A model generated the notes under the pieces. That model saw only the letters and a program-made list of their open reading frames with translations. It ran no database searches and was not told the origin of the DNA. DNA of 64,000 nucleotides from the NCBI GenBank assembly GCA_018818165.1, contig JAHISP010000060.1:62001-126000 (forward strand), given 5' to 3'. The number at the start of each line of letters is the position of its first letter. Position 1 is the stretch's first letter. The DNA is from Bacteroidota bacterium. GTDB lineage: Bacteria > Bacteroidota > Ignavibacteria > Ignavibacteriales > Melioribacteraceae. The translations under genes were made by a program, and so were the position numbers. Below, in pieces: positions 63,301-64,000 of this stretch.

Positions 63301-63807
63301 TTATTTTATTATTTCATTACTTTTTTCGAGGCATTTTTTACAAACACCACTTAAATAAACATCTGCTTTTCTAATTTTGTGCCCATTCATTTCTTTAATA
63401 TTAAAAATACTAATACTACTGTCTATATCAAATATTTCATTACATACTTCACATAAAAAATGCGCGTGAGGTTTTTGAGAATGCTCATAAAGTATTTCAT
63501 GGTTATCTATCGATATAGAATTTATAATTCCTTTTTTAACAAATAAGGATAGCGTGTTGTAAACCGTAGTTTTTGATAATGTTGGAATCTCAGACATTAA
63601 TTCTGAATAAATTCTATCAACGGAACTGTGTTTTGTATCATTAGAAATAAATTGTAAAATTTTTATTCTCTGAATTGATGGACTCACTCCAGAATCTTGT
63701 AAAATTTTACTAACTTTAGAAACTGATATAGGAATACTCTCTTCATTTATTTCACTAATATTTTGATTATTTACAATTTCTAAATTATTTGACAATTTTT
63801 TTTCCAT
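63301..63807 (-). CDS. Fur-family transcriptional regulator, PerR-like
   Basis: The 168-residue protein has a winged-helix DNA-binding domain (about 35-105: QRIKILQFI, DRIYSELMSEIPTLSKTTVYNTLSLF) and a Fur dimerisation domain with HAHFLCEVCNEIFD and a C-terminal CKKC, forming the structural Zn(Cys)4 site. A 28-residue polar N-terminal extension precedes the HTH. Neighbouring peroxiredoxin and OsmC genes on the same strand argue for a PerR-like peroxide sensor rather than an iron-uptake Fur, by context. Confidence 0.88.
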   Translation of the reverse strand: MEKKLSNNLEIVNNQNISEINEESIPISVSKVSKILQDSGVSPSIQRIKILQFISNDTKHSSVDRIYSELMSEIPTLSKTTVYNTLSLFVKKGIINSISIDNHEILYEHSQKPHAHFLCEVCNEIFDIDSSISIFNIKEMNGHKIRKADVYLSGVCKKCLEKSNEIIK

Positions 63808-63857
63808 TTAATAAAATTTAATTTTAGAGGAATTTGATAACGATTCCCTCAAAAATA

Positions 63858-64000
63858 TTATATTTTTCCAACTAAATCTAATCCAGGATGCAAGGTAGCT
63901 TCACCTGGTTTCCAATTAGCTGGACAAACTTCGCCATCAGCTTCAGATACAAATTTTGCTGCTTGAAGTTTTCTTAATAACTCATCAGCACTTCTTCCAA
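63858..64000 (-). CDS. 2-Cys peroxiredoxin, C-terminal fragment (cut by window edge)
   Basis: Reading the minus strand from the window edge to a TAA at 63858-63860 gives about 46 residues: GRSADELLRKLQAAKFVSEA, then DGEVCPANWKPGEATLHPG and a short tail ending GKI. EVCPANW is the resolving-cysteine motif of typical AhpC/Prx peroxiredoxins. The gene continues beyond 64000. It lies 50 nt upstream of the Fur/PerR-like gene and is probably co-transcribed with it and OsmC. Confidence 0.88.
   Translation of the reverse strand, partial: GRSADELLRKLQAAKFVSEADGEVCPANWKPGEATLHPGLDLVGKI

Noticed and set aside
1-64000. tRNA, rRNA or CRISPR loci
   Set aside because: I looked for conserved T-loop (GGTTCGAATCC-like), 16S/23S motifs and regularly spaced repeats and found nothing convincing.

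Overview
The window is AT-rich and densely coded, with short intergenic gaps. It most likely comes from the Ignavibacteria or a close relative in the Bacteroidota/Chlorobiota group. This is an inference, and no rRNA or tRNA was found to confirm it. The evidence is: three secreted proteins ending in a type IX secretion (T9SS) sorting domain with the NYPNPFNPSTT signature; PorD- and PorV/PorQ-like T9SS genes; a complex I operon without nuoEFG; and several Bacteroidetes-type promoter boxes (TAnnTTTG), two of which lie 3-4 nt before a start codon.

Layout. 1-4.9 kb is a signalling block: an RsbW-like ATPase, and on the minus strand a co-transcribed PAS histidine kinase, NMT1/SsuA-like binding protein and Cache-HAMP-SpoIIE phosphatase. 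5.2-8.7 kb holds a Na/Pi cotransporter with an N-terminal Ig-like domain and a T9SS cargo protein. 8.9-12.9 kb is an ECF sigma-factor regulon: sigma factor, candidate anti-sigma, two CpxP/Spy-like proteins and a DUF1566-like T9SS protein. A near-identical 30-nt promoter precedes both transcription units. 13.0-14.7 kb is an IS1182-like element inserted at TTAA in the centre of a perfect palindrome. 14.8-18.7 kb is a probable bacterial ceramide cluster: SDR epimerase/reductase, serine palmitoyltransferase and a GNAT-like acyltransferase. 18.7-24.7 kb has a HEAT-like/cyclophilin fusion and T9SS-linked envelope genes.

24.8-29.3 kb holds an isocitrate-dehydrogenase family gene, an HD-like protein, a four-helix-bundle (S23/Avd-like) gene and a homoaconitase-like aconitase. 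29.7-33.1 kb has a lipoprotein and a T9SS protein. 33.3-44.8 kb is nuoABCDHIJKLMN, interrupted between nuoC and nuoD by a second four-helix-bundle gene and between nuoH and nuoI by a related hairpin. 45-48.5 kb is a giant propeller-type histidine kinase. 48.6-52.9 kb is a MmgE/PrpD gene followed by a citD-citE fusion and citF. The promoters of this operon and of the isocitrate-dehydrogenase operon share a 19-bp palindrome with only two differences, which suggests one citrate-node regulon. 52.9-57 kb has dispersed repeats, a patatin, a YigZ protein and an M1 peptidase. 57-62.7 kb has glgC, a hydrolase flanked by attC-like inverted repeats, uvrC and ferredoxin-NADP reductase. The right end is an oxidative-stress group: OsmC, a Fur/PerR-type regulator and the C-terminus of a 2-Cys peroxiredoxin cut by the window edge.

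Most notable signals: (1) four-helix-bundle ORFs with purine/pyrimidine-skewed self-complementary repeats placed between genes of core operons, plus ORF-less hairpin derivatives; (2) the shared citrate-node operator; (3) the compact ceramide cluster; (4) the ECF autoregulated promoter pair; (5) the IS inside a palindromic repeat; (6) a roughly 190-bp interspersed repeat present twice in inverted orientation.
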